Of a DNA stretch of 64,000 nt, positions 44,127 through 54,063 are shown one piece after another. The notes beneath the pieces are model-generated. The model was not told the origin of the DNA. It saw only the letters and a program-made list of their open reading frames with translations, and did not search any database. This DNA comes from JAKAAZ01 sp963817855 (GTDB lineage Bacteria; Acidobacteriota; Terriglobia; Terriglobales; Acidobacteriaceae). How positions within the stretch are numbered: the first letter of the stretch is position 1; each line of letters begins with the position of its first letter. The stretch lies in assembly GCA_963817855.1 (NCBI GenBank), contig CAWFQA010000002.1, positions 124,001 to 188,000 on the forward strand. Reading direction: 5' to 3'. The position numbers were made by a program, and so were the translations under genes.

Positions 44127-46364
44127 TTATTTCAGCCGTGCACCGATTTCTACATCTTCCAAAAATCCTGCCAGCACGGGAGTGCCTTTGTCGCCGATCG
44201 AAGCCGCAACGATCATCCCATTCGATTCCAGGCCGCGCAGTTTTCGCGGCGCCAGGTTCGCTACAATGACCACCTTGCGTCCAATCAGGCTTTCCGGCGC
44301 ATAGGCTTCCGCGATCCCTGCGACGATCTGCCTCTGCTCATAGCCGAGATCGACTTCAAGTCGCAGCAATCGGTCCGCTTTCGGTACTCGTTCTGCGACG
44401 CGAATGATGGCAACACGCAGGTCGACCTTGGCAAAATCTTCGATGCCGATCTTGGGCGTCTCAGTTACGAGCGGCGCAGAAGCGGCAGGTTGCGTAGGCG
44501 CAGCCGGCGCGCTCAATGCTGACGCGGTTTTCGCGGAAGCTGAATCTGCCACCAGTGCCTGTTCCGCAGAGGTGGCCGAGCCGACCGATTGCAGCTCCGA
44601 GACCTGCGCGTGCGCCAGCTTTGATTCAAAGACAATTGCCGGGTTCAACTCCGGCTGCGCGGCCAGCTCGGGAGCTGCCTGCTCTGCGGCGTCGTTCGTT
44701 GTTTGTGCCTGCCCGGTCGACGCGACACGATCCTCTTCCATTTTTTGCATACGTTCGATCACTTCCTTTTCTGCGCGGGGGAACACAGGACCCAGTTCGC
44801 CAAGCTTTGTGCCCGGCGGCAGATCCCCCCACTTCAAATCCTTCAAATCCGCCTTGGTAATGTTGCCCAATCCAAGTTGGTGCCACACCTTCGCTGCGGC
44901 CTCGGGAACTACCGGATAAACCAGTGCCGTGATGATACGAATCGCTTCTGCCGCGGTATATAGGATGCCGGCCAGCTTGGCACGGCTCTCCGCGTCATCC
45001 TTGGCCGCAACTTTCCATGGAGCCTGCGCCGTAATGTAGCTGTCGACGACAGCAATCGCAGACCACGCGTTTTCCAACGCACGCGAAAAATCAAGATGCT
45101 CCAGTCGCTGATCGAATTGCTCCGTCTGCTGGTCCAGGATGGCCTGAATACCGCTGTCCGCGATCCCGCCCTCTGGCACCACACCATCGAAATACTTGAC
45201 GATCATCGCCAGCGTGCGGCTCACAAGGTTGCCATACCCATTCGCCATGTCCGCGTTATACCGCTGCACCAGCGCGTCGAAGCTGAAGCTGCCATCCTGC
45301 CCGAACGTCACTTCGCGCAGCAGGAAATACCGCAGCGCATCCGCGCCCAGCACATCCAGCACCGTCTCCGCGCGAACAACGTTGCCGCGCGACTTCGACA
45401 TCTTCGACTGCTCAAACAACAGCCATCCATGCGCCACCACGCTCTTCGGCAACGGCAGCTCGGCGGCCATCAGGAACGCCGGCCAATAAACACAATGGAA
45501 ACGGCTGATCTCTTTCCCGATCAGGTGCACATTTGCGGGCCAATATTTGTTGAAGTTCGCGCAGTCTTCGCTGCCGTACCCAAGCGCGGTAATGTAGTTG
45601 GCAAGCGCGTCCATCCATACATAAATGACGTGCTTTTCATCTCCGCGTACAGGAATACCCCAATTGAAGCTTGTGCGGCTGATCGACAGATCGCGCAGAC
45701 CACCCTGCACAAACGCCATCACTTCATTGCGCCGCGCTTCCGGCCGGATAAACTCCGGGTGCTGCTCGTAATACTCCAGCAGCTTGCGCTCAAACGCGGA
45801 GAGCTTGAAGAAATAATTCTCCTCGCTCACCGTCTCGGTGATGCGGCCGCAGTCCGGGCACGGCGTTCCCGGCGAGCCCTCAACGTACAACTCGTCCCAC
45901 ACGCAGTACTGGCCGGAGTAGGTGCCCTTGTAGATGAACCCGCGCTTCTGCAACTCGGAAAACAAGTGCTGCACGCCCCGCTTGTGTCGTGGCTCGGTGG
46001 TGCGGATGTAATCGTCGTAGGTCAGGCCCATGCGGTCCCACAGGCCACGAAACTCGCTCGACACTTCCGCCGCAAATTCCTGCGGAGTCTTGCCGGCCTT
46101 AGCCGCCGATCGCTCAATTTTCTGTCCATGCTCGTCCGTGCCGGTTAGAAACAGCACATCGTACCCACGCATGCGCTTCCAGCGCGCCACGGCATCCGCC
46201 GCCACCGTTGTGTAGGTGTGCCCCAGGTGCGGCCGGGCATTCACGTAATAGATAGGCGTGGTGAGGTAAAACGTCGGTTTGCTGTCTTGCTTTTTTTTCT
46301 GGGTTGGCATGCCGTCGGCGTTCAAGTCGCTCGCGCGTCCGGCTGGAGAGCGAGTCATCTTCAT
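44127..46364 (-). CDS. metG: Methionyl-tRNA synthetase
   Basis: About 745 residues. The HIGH motif is HLGH (in VNARPHLGHTYTT), the KMSKS motif is intact (QSKMSKSRGN), and a Zn-type CPDC pair lies between them. A C-terminal EMAP/Arc1p-like tRNA-binding domain (DFAKVDLRVAIIRVAERVPKADRLL) is fused. An unusually long linker of about 100 residues, rich in Ala, Ser, Glu and Pro, separates the anticodon domain from it. The start is uncertain: GTG 46388, ATG 46364, 46358 and 46310 are all in frame, and the conserved region begins only after the last. It is divergent to argS. Confidence 0.92.
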   Translation of the reverse strand: MKMTRSPAGRASDLNADGMPTQKKKQDSKPTFYLTTPIYYVNARPHLGHTYTTVAADAVARWKRMRGYDVLFLTGTDEHGQKIERSAAKAGKTPQEFAAEVSSEFRGLWDRMGLTYDDYIRTTEPRHKRGVQHLFSELQKRGFIYKGTYSGQYCVWDELYVEGSPGTPCPDCGRITETVSEENYFFKLSAFERKLLEYYEQHPEFIRPEARRNEVMAFVQGGLRDLSISRTSFNWGIPVRGDEKHVIYVWMDALANYITALGYGSEDCANFNKYWPANVHLIGKEISRFHCVYWPAFLMAAELPLPKSVVAHGWLLFEQSKMSKSRGNVVRAETVLDVLGADALRYFLLREVTFGQDGSFSFDALVQRYNADMANGYGNLVSRTLAMIVKYFDGVVPEGGIADSGIQAILDQQTEQFDQRLEHLDFSRALENAWSAIAVVDSYITAQAPWKVAAKDDAESRAKLAGILYTAAEAIRIITALVYPVVPEAAAKVWHQLGLGNITKADLKDLKWGDLPPGTKLGELGPVFPRAEKEVIERMQKMEEDRVASTGQAQTTNDAAEQAAPELAAQPELNPAIVFESKLAHAQVSELQSVGSATSAEQALVADSASAKTASALSAPAAPTQPAASAPLVTETPKIGIEDFAKVDLRVAIIRVAERVPKADRLLRLEVDLGYEQRQIVAGIAEAYAPESLIGRKVVIVANLAPRKLRGLESNGMIVAASIGDKGTPVLAGFLEDVEIGARLK

Positions 46365-46546
46365 CTTATAACGTTTTGCCGCTGCCACTCTGCGAGCTCG
46401 ATCACTGACAGCGCGTGCAGCTCATGGAACTGAGGCGGCGAATGTCCCCGCGACGCGTCGTCGACGCGGACTCTGCTAAAATTCGCTCTAACTCATCGAA
46501 TCGCTACCAGGTCGCCGCGGCGGCCCAGCGCCCACGGACGACCCTT
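46365..46546 (+). promoter_or_regulatory. Divergent metG/argS intergenic region
   Basis: About 180 bases between two aminoacyl-tRNA synthetase genes in opposite directions. TGCTAAAAT at about 46471-46479 could act as an extended -10 for argS. No T-box leader is recognisable, and none would be expected outside Gram-positive lineages. Confidence 0.3.
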
Positions 46547-48535
46547 GTGTATCGCACCTATCGACAAATTTTGTTTGAGCGCTTTCGCGCGGTCCTGCTG
46601 GAAAAGTTCCAGGTAGAAATTCCTCGTCTCACGGTGGAGGAGCCTCCCAAGGTGGAAATGGGCGACTATGCCCTGCCGATCGCCTTCGAGTTGGCGCGTA
46701 CGCTCCGGAAGGCACCTCGCAAAATTGCCGAGGAACTGGTAGCCGCCATCGGAAGTGTACCTGGATTTACTGGATTTGAAGTCGCCGGGGCCGGATATAT
46801 CAATTGCCGCCTCAATCGAAACAATGCGGCGCACACGCTTGCCGTCCAGATGGAATCCCTGCCGCAGACGCTTGAATTTATCTTGGTGGAACACACCAGC
46901 ATCAATCCCAACAAGGCGGCGCATGTCGGCCACCTGCGCAATTCCATTCTCGGCGACACATTGGTGCGCATGTTGCGCGCGGCCAATTACCAGGTGGGAG
47001 TGCAGAATTACATCGACAACACCGGCGTCCAGGTGGCCGATGTGGTGGTGGCGCTGATGCATCTGCGCGGCATGGATCTGGCCGGGGTTGAACGCTGGAT
47101 CGGAGAACTCGCGACACGCGCCGAACGAATCGACTTCGCCTGCTGGGACCTGTACGCCCATGTTTCACAATGGTTCGACGCCGAAGAAAGCGAGAAGCAG
47201 GCGCGCAAACAAATTCGTCTGGATACGCTGCATGCCCTTGAAGCCGGTGGGAACGAGACCGCCGCCATTGCTGACCTGGTGTCGACGGCAATTCTGCGGC
47301 GCCACCTGGAAACCATGATGCGGCTCGGCATTGAGTACCAATTTTTGCCGCGTGAAAGTGAAATTCTTCACCTGCATTTTTGGAATGCGGCCTTTGTCTT
47401 GATGAAAGAAAAAGGCGTCCTTTACCAGGAGATAGAAGGCAAGAATGCCGGCTGCTGGGTGATGCGTCGCGCGGGAACAGTAGGCGCGGACGACGAAAAT
47501 CCCGATGAAGAAGCCAAGGTCATCGTGCGTTCCAACGGCACCGTCGGCTACGTCGGCAAAGACATTGCGTATCACTTGTGGAAGTTCAACAAGCTCGGCC
47601 TCGACTTCGGCTATCACCTGTTTCACATCTATCCCGACGGCGATCGCTGCTGGATCTCCTCCGAGCACAATGACGAGCCCGCGCCGGGATTGCCGCACTT
47701 CGGACACGCCGACGCCATTTACAACGTCATCGATGCGCGCCAGGCCGATCCGCAGAACAACGTGATTGAAGCGTTGCGCGGCATGGGCTTCACCAAAGAG
47801 GCCGACAACTATCATCACTTTTCTTACGAGATGGTGGCGCTGACTCCGCGCTGTGCGATCGAACTTGGCTATCTGATTTCTGAGGAAGACGAGGGCCGCG
47901 CCTACATTGAAGTTTCCGGGCGCAAGGGATTCGGCGTGAAGGCTGATGACCTGATCGACAAGCTGATTGCTTCCGCACTCGGCGAGGTGAACGCACGCCA
48001 TCCCGACTTAAGCGAAGACGAACGGCAAAGCATCGCCCGCAAAATTGCTGTCGGCGCGCTGCGCTATTACATGCTGCGATACACGCGCAATACGGTCATC
48101 GCGTTTGATTTTCAGGATGCGCTCAGCTTTGAAGGCGAGACCGGACCCTACGCGCAATATGCCGTGGTGCGTGCCGCGAACATCTTCCGAAAGGCTGGCG
48201 TCACTCCAGAAGAGGCGCTGCAGCAATTTGAGGCCGTCGACGCCACCAGCTATTTCACGGGTGAAGATGGCGATAGCCTGTGGGAGCTTTGGCTGCTGGC
48301 GTCGAAATCCGTGCATATGCTGGAGCGCTCGATCCAGACCACGGAGCCGGCTTACCTGGCGAAATATGCCTTTCAGCTGGCGCAGCAATTCAGCAACTTC
48401 TACCATCGCCATCACATTTTGACGGAGAGCGATCCGACGCGGAAAACATTGCTGCTGGCCACCGCAGCCGTCGCTCAGCGAGAACTACTGCACACGCTCG
48501 GCTGGATGGGCATCGAAGCGCCGGATGTGATGTAA
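46547..48535 (+). CDS. argS: Arginyl-tRNA synthetase
   Basis: About 662 residues from GTG 46547, the point where similarity to the family begins (YRTYRQILFERFR...PPKVEMGDYALP). The frame is open upstream to an ATG at 46415, but that part is low-complexity and basic. Conserved segments: NPNKAAHVGHLRNSILGD (HIGH as HVGH), IDNTGVQVAD, and GYVGKDIAYHLWKFNKLGLD; the C-terminal DALRA domain ends with LLLATAAVAQRELLHTLGW. The canonical KMSKS lysine motif is not obvious: the region reads EVSGRKGFGVKADDLID, as in KMSKS-lacking ArgS members. Confidence 0.92.
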   Translation: MYRTYRQILFERFRAVLLEKFQVEIPRLTVEEPPKVEMGDYALPIAFELARTLRKAPRKIAEELVAAIGSVPGFTGFEVAGAGYINCRLNRNNAAHTLAVQMESLPQTLEFILVEHTSINPNKAAHVGHLRNSILGDTLVRMLRAANYQVGVQNYIDNTGVQVADVVVALMHLRGMDLAGVERWIGELATRAERIDFACWDLYAHVSQWFDAEESEKQARKQIRLDTLHALEAGGNETAAIADLVSTAILRRHLETMMRLGIEYQFLPRESEILHLHFWNAAFVLMKEKGVLYQEIEGKNAGCWVMRRAGTVGADDENPDEEAKVIVRSNGTVGYVGKDIAYHLWKFNKLGLDFGYHLFHIYPDGDRCWISSEHNDEPAPGLPHFGHADAIYNVIDARQADPQNNVIEALRGMGFTKEADNYHHFSYEMVALTPRCAIELGYLISEEDEGRAYIEVSGRKGFGVKADDLIDKLIASALGEVNARHPDLSEDERQSIARKIAVGALRYYMLRYTRNTVIAFDFQDALSFEGETGPYAQYAVVRAANIFRKAGVTPEEALQQFEAVDATSYFTGEDGDSLWELWLLASKSVHMLERSIQTTEPAYLAKYAFQLAQQFSNFYHRHHILTESDPTRKTLLLATAAVAQRELLHTLGWMGIEAPDVM

Positions 48536-48564
48536 AGGCACCGCCTCAGGACACAGGGGTCAAG

Positions 48565-50083
48565 CTACTTTTCGTACGTTCTTACCCACTCCACAATGCT
48601 ACGGACGGCCACGCCAGAAGGTCCCTTCGAAATCCACGGCTTCTGCTCTTCCACCCAGGCGACGCCAGCAATATCGAGATGCAGCCACGGTGTTTCGTCG
48701 ACAAATTCCTTCAGGAACATGGCCGCGCTAATCGCGCCCCCGTAGCGGCTGGCACCCGTGTTCGTGATATCTCCAATGTCGTGAAACGATCATCTCGCGA
48801 TACTCGTCTTCAACCGGCAGGCGCCAGAACCTTTCGCCGGAAATTGCCAGCGCCTTTTTGAAGTGTTCATAACTGTCTTCATCGTTGGCGAACACGCCCG
48901 CGTTCACCATGCCCAACGCCACCACGCAGGCGCCGGTCAGGGTCGCAGCATCAATCAAATGCGTCGCACCCAACTGTTTCGCATAATGCAGACCATCGGC
49001 GAGCACCATGCGGCCTTCCGCGTCAGTGTTCAACACCTCAATTGCCTTGCCAGACATGGCAATCGCAACATCTCCCGGCTTGTAGGCTTTGCCGGAGGGC
49101 ATATTTTCTGCCGAGCAAACGATCCCGATCACCCGCACCTTCGGCTTCAGCTGCGCAATCGCGCGCATCGCCCCAATCATGGCCGCGCCACCCGCCATGT
49201 CATATTTCATCTTCTCCATGCCGTCCGCGGGCTTGATGGAAATGCCACCGGTATCGAAGGTAATTCCCTTGCCCACCAGCGCCAGCACGGGTCCATCCTT
49301 GGAAGCATCTTTCGGCTCATAGCGCATCACAATCAGCGCCGGCGGCTCATCCGAACCCTGCGCGACTGCCCAGAACGCGCCCATCTTCAGTTCTTTGATC
49401 TTCTGCGTGCTGTGGACCTCACAGGGCAATCCCTGCTCTTTGCACATCGCGGCAGCGCGTTCGCCCAGAATCGTCGGCGTGAGGCGGTTGCCGGGTTCAT
49501 TCACCAGCGCACGGGTAAAGCTCTGCGACTCACCCAGGATCACTCCCTCGCGGAACGTCGCTTCGATAGTTTTCTTCTCCGCGCTCGCTGGCGCCACCAC
49601 GGTGAACTGCTCGATGGAGCGGTCCTTGCGGTCAGATTTATACGTGTCCGGATCAAAGTCGCCGACGAACGCGCCTTCTACCGCGGCGCGTGCAGCATCG
49701 GCGAGATTCAGACCCTCGTGTTCCGGCAGCACAAACGTTACCTGGCGAATCTTGCGTGGCTTGGCAAAACGAACCGCGACGCCGGCCGCCTTGCGAATTT
49801 CCGGCAGCGAAAGCTTTGCGGCTTTCCCCACGCCAACAATCAAAAGCCGCTTCGCTTTCAGTTCCGCGGGCGCATATAGCAGCAGAGTTTCGCACGCGGT
49901 CGCGGAAAATTCACCGCTTTTTATCGCAGGCTTGTCGGCGCTGGCTACCGTGGCATCTTTCGTCAGCAGTACTGGCTCCGCCGCGGCATTCTTGTCTTTT
50001 GAAGTGGAGGCGTCCGCTGCCAGCACCACCAACAATTCAGCTTCGAGAGACTGCAGCGCTTCAAACTTCACATCAGTTTTCAT
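48565..50083 (-). pseudogene. pepA: Leucyl (cytosol) aminopeptidase, M17, frameshifted near the C-terminus
   Basis: The M17 metal/active-site residues are in the intact first part: VGKGITFDTGGISIKP, the MKYDMAGGA lysine/asp segment, and NTDAEGRMVLAD. The frame ends at 48728 in unrelated residues after REMIVS. One base on, the reverse-strand frame continues with DIGDITNTGASRYGGAIS and HLDIAGVAW to a TAG at 48565-48567. The break is at about 48778-48784, and removing one C restores 505 residues, the normal M17 length. Hexameric M17 aminopeptidases remove N-terminal residues from peptides in the cytoplasm. Confidence 0.87.
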
Positions 50084-50136
50084 TTGAAATTTGCATTCCT
50101 TTCAGATTTGAGCCAGTGACGATTTTTTGATCTTCC

Positions 50137-50670
50137 CTAGGCATTGCGGCGTTTACTGGCGGCGATGGCGGACCGAGCATCGCGATCGTCTTCGCGGCGA
50201 CGCTCAGTTTCGCGTTTATCCCAGTTTTGCTTTCCTTTGGCGACAGCAATCTCACACTTCACTCGCCCATTGCGAAAATAGAGGCGAGTCGGAATCAGGG
50301 TGAGCCCCTTCTGCTGCACCTTGCCCAGCAGCTTGCGTACTTCCTCGCCATGCAGTAGCAGTTTGCGGGTCCGCATGGCATCGTGGTTGGTATAGCCGCT
50401 GTGGGAGTAGGGCCCAATGTGCAGATTCAGCAAGAACGCTTCCCCGTCTTTAACCAGGCCGTAGGCGTCGCGCAGGTTCGCTTTGCCTTCGCGGATCGAC
50501 TTCACCTCAGTCCCGCGCAGCACCACGCCCGCCTCAAACTTTTCCAATAGAAAATAATTGTGGCCAGCCTGGCGGTTCTGGGCCGCATCTCTTTCACCGG
50601 AGGCGACAGGATCACGCGGCTTGGGCTTCTTCGGCGGATTTGGAACCAAATTGGTCGTTGGGCGTGGCAT
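50137..50670 (-). CDS. smpB: SsrA-binding protein
   Basis: 177 residues. The OB-fold core has HNYFLLEKFEAGVVLRGTEV (segment from residue 36), IREGKANLRDAYG and RLYFRNGRVKCEIAVAKGK; the C-terminal basic tail (KRETERRREDDRDARSAIA) is the part that enters the ribosome A site with tmRNA. A 35-residue Pro/Lys-rich N-terminal extension precedes the core. It works in trans-translation. It is 53 bases from pepA and divergent to the secretin gene. No ssrA RNA is visible within the window. Confidence 0.93.
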   Translation of the reverse strand: MPRPTTNLVPNPPKKPKPRDPVASGERDAAQNRQAGHNYFLLEKFEAGVVLRGTEVKSIREGKANLRDAYGLVKDGEAFLLNLHIGPYSHSGYTNHDAMRTRKLLLHGEEVRKLLGKVQQKGLTLIPTRLYFRNGRVKCEIAVAKGKQNWDKRETERRREDDRDARSAIAASKRRNA

Positions 50671-50944
50671 GCTTGAACATTTTCCGTTCTACGCGAATGC
50701 GAAGAAGGCTAGCTGTGTTGCAGGGTCAGGCAATCGAAGGCTGTCACGAGCGGGTCTCGAACCCTTCAACTCCACAGAATTCGCTGCAATTTCTCATGCT
50801 AGCACGCAAATCGCACCACTTGTTACGCGGGTTGATCACCGAATGCGAGCCAGGCCAGTCCAACTCCCCGATGGTATAGTGATGGTAAAGAACCGCTGCA
50901 TTGGCTCGCGCGATACAGTCGCAGATCGTTCGGGTTTGTTAAAA

Positions 50945-53467
50945 ATGCCGGGATGCGCCGAATACATGCATTTGTCCTCTTATCTTTCTCGCGATCGGAA
51001 TCTTGATATCGCCGCACGTTCGCACTCGTTCGCATCTCCATTTGATGTTTCGTCGTCCTGCGCGCGCCCCAGACTGCCCCTTTCCGGTTGCCTGCGTCTG
51101 TTCGGGTGGATTGGTTTTTTCGTGGTCGCATTCGCCATCCAGGGCACGTTGTCTCCTCTGCATGCAGACGAAGCCAAGACGCTTTTCAAGCAAGGCAAAG
51201 AGGCTGAAATTCGCGAAGACTACATCACGGCCTATCAGGACTATCGACAGGCGTGGCTGGCCAAACCCAAGGACATGCAATACAAGGAAGCCTATACCCG
51301 GCTTCGATTCCAGGCTGCGGCCCAGTATGTCGAGATGGGAAAAAAGTTGCGCGATCAAGGGCGGCTGAACGATGCTTTGACAGATTTCCTCCGCGCCCTC
51401 GAGATTGATCCAACCTACGAGGAAGCGCGGCAAGAAGCCGATCGCTTACGCGCCAAAATCAATGGGACCAGCGCGTCTCAGACCGATTCGGATCACTCCA
51501 GCGTCACCTCTGCGCGGGCGCAGCGGGAACTTCGGGATCTGGGCGGTCCGTTGCAGTTGAAACCGCTTTCGGATGAGCCGCTGACGATTCACATGGTGGC
51601 CGACACCAAAGAAATTTACAAAACCATCGGCAAGCTCGCTGGCATTAATATTCTCTTCGACCCCGACTACACTTCTAAGCGCATCCCGATCGATCTCGAT
51701 CGGGTGACGCTAGCCGACGCTCTTCGGAGCGTCGCTTTCGTATCACAGACATTCTGGCGCCCCGTCACCTCCGACACCATCTTTGTGGCGTCAGACACCC
51801 GCACCAAGCGCACGGAGCTGGAAGCGCAGGCGGTGCAGACTTTTTACCTGGGAAATATAACCCAGGCCAACGATCTGAACGAGGTGCTGAATGCCGTCCG
51901 CAACTTGATGGACACCACAGTCAAAATGCAGGCGGTGCCCAGCCAGAATGCCATCGTGATGCGCGGAACTCCGGACCAACTGCTGCTGGCGCAAAAGATC
52001 ATCGACGATTTGGATAAGGCCAAGCCGGAAGTGGTGGTCGATATTGCAGTCCTCGAAGTCAACAAGGACCTGCTGCGCAACATTGGCCTGCAATTGCCCG
52101 GTTCGATCGGCATTCAGTTGCAAAGTTCTACCGCTTCCACCACCACCGGCACAACTGCCACCACCAGCACAACCTCGACCACCAGCACAACTTCAACCAG
52201 CAGCGGCCTGACCTTGAATGATCTGGGCAATCTGAACGCTACCAATTTTGGCATCAGCATCGGCGCAGCGACGCTGAACATGCTGCTGACTGACTCCGAT
52301 ACGCGAGTGCTGCAAAATCCGCAAATCCGCGCAGTCGATGGTGAAAAGGCAACACTCAAGATTGGTTCAAAAGTTCCGATTGCGACGGGTTCGTTCTCGC
52401 CGGGGGCAGGTATTGCCGCAGCCGGCATCAGCCCGCTGGTCAGCACACAATTTTCCTACATCGACGTCGGCGTGAATATTGAAATGCAGCCGACCATCCA
52501 CTACGATGGCGACGTTTCCATGAAGCTCCACATTGTCGTTTCCAACATCACCAGCTTCAGCAACCTGGGTGGTATTGAGCAGCCGGTCATCGGGCAACAG
52601 GACTTGCAACAGAACATCCGCATGAAGGAAGGCCAGGCCAACTTGCTGGGGGGAATTCTGCAGCACTCCGAAAGCAAGACCGTCGGAGGGACACCGGGAC
52701 TGGGAGAGATTCCGCTTCTGAAGTATCTGTTCAGCTCGCAACAGACGGAGACGGTGAATGACGAAATCGTCTTCGTCCTGATTCCTCACCTGGTTCGCGG
52801 CATTGACCTGAGCCCGCTCAACCTGCGCACCATCGATAGTGGAACGGGCACGAATGTAAGTTTGCGCGAGGTTCCCCAGCAGACTCAGGATGTTTCATCG
52901 GCATTGATCAGCCGCACTGGCCACAACGCCCTGACGTTTGAGCCGAGCACTCCACCCGCGGGCGCTGCCGAAGCAGCCAATCAGGCGGTCACGCAGATGG
53001 CGCAGAACATGCAGAACGCGGGAGAAAATCCTGCGCCTGGCGCTGCTGGCTCTCCGATGACGCTTTCTTTCACACCGCAACAGAGCGTTCACAAAGTCGG
53101 CAGCACGTTCCAGATGCAGATGAACCTGACCGGCGGTCATGACCTCTTCTCGGTGCCCATGCAACTGCACTACGATCCCAAGGTTCTTGAGCTGATCAAT
53201 GTCGACACCGGCGACCTGCTGGCGAAAGATGGCCAGACCACGGCCACCGTGCATCGAGATGAAGGCAATGGCGACGTGACGATCAGCACCTCGCGCCCAC
53301 CGGGCGTGAAGGGTGTCACCGGCAGCGGCAATCTCGTCACCCTGACCTTCCAGGCCAAGGCTCCGGGCGATGCCACCGTGCAGGTGACTAAAGCAGCCGC
53401 ACGCAACAGTGCGCAATCGATCCTTCCCGTGCTTGCGGGCTCCCCGGCTATCGTCCATGTGCAGTAA
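50945..53467 (+). CDS. Secretin with TPR N-terminus and C-terminal cohesin-like domain
   Basis: About 840 residues. ATG 50945 is chosen because a hydrophobic leader follows (LRLFGWIGFFVVAFAI) and the upstream frame is not protein-like; ATG 50966 is also possible. Domains in order: two TPRs (about 80-175), an STN/N0 domain (TIHMVADTKEIYKTIGKLAG), an N1-like repeat, a Thr/Ser-rich insertion in the secretin gate region, the secretin core (RVLQNPQIRAVDGEKATLKIGS through LGEIPLLKYLFSS), and finally a cohesin-like beta domain (about 690-840; FQMQMNLTGGHDLFSVPMQLHYDPK). It would form the outer-membrane ring of a type II secretion- or type IV pilus-like system. Two pseudopilin genes follow. Confidence 0.85.
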   Translation: MPGCAEYMHLSSYLSRDRNLDIAARSHSFASPFDVSSSCARPRLPLSGCLRLFGWIGFFVVAFAIQGTLSPLHADEAKTLFKQGKEAEIREDYITAYQDYRQAWLAKPKDMQYKEAYTRLRFQAAAQYVEMGKKLRDQGRLNDALTDFLRALEIDPTYEEARQEADRLRAKINGTSASQTDSDHSSVTSARAQRELRDLGGPLQLKPLSDEPLTIHMVADTKEIYKTIGKLAGINILFDPDYTSKRIPIDLDRVTLADALRSVAFVSQTFWRPVTSDTIFVASDTRTKRTELEAQAVQTFYLGNITQANDLNEVLNAVRNLMDTTVKMQAVPSQNAIVMRGTPDQLLLAQKIIDDLDKAKPEVVVDIAVLEVNKDLLRNIGLQLPGSIGIQLQSSTASTTTGTTATTSTTSTTSTTSTSSGLTLNDLGNLNATNFGISIGAATLNMLLTDSDTRVLQNPQIRAVDGEKATLKIGSKVPIATGSFSPGAGIAAAGISPLVSTQFSYIDVGVNIEMQPTIHYDGDVSMKLHIVVSNITSFSNLGGIEQPVIGQQDLQQNIRMKEGQANLLGGILQHSESKTVGGTPGLGEIPLLKYLFSSQQTETVNDEIVFVLIPHLVRGIDLSPLNLRTIDSGTGTNVSLREVPQQTQDVSSALISRTGHNALTFEPSTPPAGAAEAANQAVTQMAQNMQNAGENPAPGAAGSPMTLSFTPQQSVHKVGSTFQMQMNLTGGHDLFSVPMQLHYDPKVLELINVDTGDLLAKDGQTTATVHRDEGNGDVTISTSRPPGVKGVTGSGNLVTLTFQAKAPGDATVQVTKAAARNSAQSILPVLAGSPAIVHVQ

Positions 53468-53493
53468 GCTGGAGAAGTAGGGAGCGCTTCGCA

Positions 53494-54063
53494 ATGGAGT
53501 TGAATATGATGGGTGCGAATCGCGGAAACCGTGAGGGCACATTCGCGCGCTGGATTCTCCCGGTGGGGAAGAATTCCGATCTACGCCGGCAACAAGCAAT
53601 AGGACGCAGCAAAATCCGGCGCGGCGAGCAGGGCTTAACCTTGGTGGAATTGATCGTGACGGTGGCAATTCTCGGGATTCTGGCCTCCGTCGCCTACCCG
53701 ATCGCGCGCTTTAAGATCCAGAGGCAAAAAGAACAGGTCCTTCGCGACGACCTTTGGACCATGCGCCATGCCATCGATAAATACAAGGACGCTGCGGACC
53801 GGCACGCATTTCAGACCTCGATCGATAGCAATGGATATCCGCCGGACATGGACACGCTAGTCAACGGTGTGGACGTTCAGGGGAAGAAGGTGAGATTTTT
53901 GCGCCAGATTCCTGTGGATCCGATGACCGGCAAAAAAGATTGGGTACTACGCTCCATGCAGGACGATCCGGATAGCGATTCATGGGGCGGTCAGGATGTT
54001 TTCGACGTGCACTCCGCCTCCCAGGACACAGCCCTGGACGGGACAAAGTACAACACATGGTAG
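53494..54063 (+). CDS. Type II secretion/type IV pilus pseudopilin (GspG-like)
   Basis: 189 residues. A long 46-residue basic leader ends in a prepilin site, EQG/LTLVELIVTV: cleavage after Gly and Glu at +5, then a hydrophobic helix. The soluble head has QIPVDPMTGKKDW followed by an acidic D-rich loop, as in GspG major pseudopilins with a calcium site. It begins 26 bases after the secretin gene, so it belongs to the same assembly. Starts at 53506 and 53509 are also possible. Confidence 0.82.
   Translation: MELNMMGANRGNREGTFARWILPVGKNSDLRRQQAIGRSKIRRGEQGLTLVELIVTVAILGILASVAYPIARFKIQRQKEQVLRDDLWTMRHAIDKYKDAADRHAFQTSIDSNGYPPDMDTLVNGVDVQGKKVRFLRQIPVDPMTGKKDWVLRSMQDDPDSDSWGGQDVFDVHSASQDTALDGTKYNTW

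Noticed and set aside
48863..49879. 338-residue plus-strand open frame
   Set aside because: Antisense to the M17 aminopeptidase; no domain signatures and atypical composition.
50671..50944. tmRNA or tRNA next to smpB
   Set aside because: A GGGTCTCGAACCC stretch looks like a T-arm on either strand, but the stem is only 3 bp and no acceptor stem or tag-peptide frame can be built around it.
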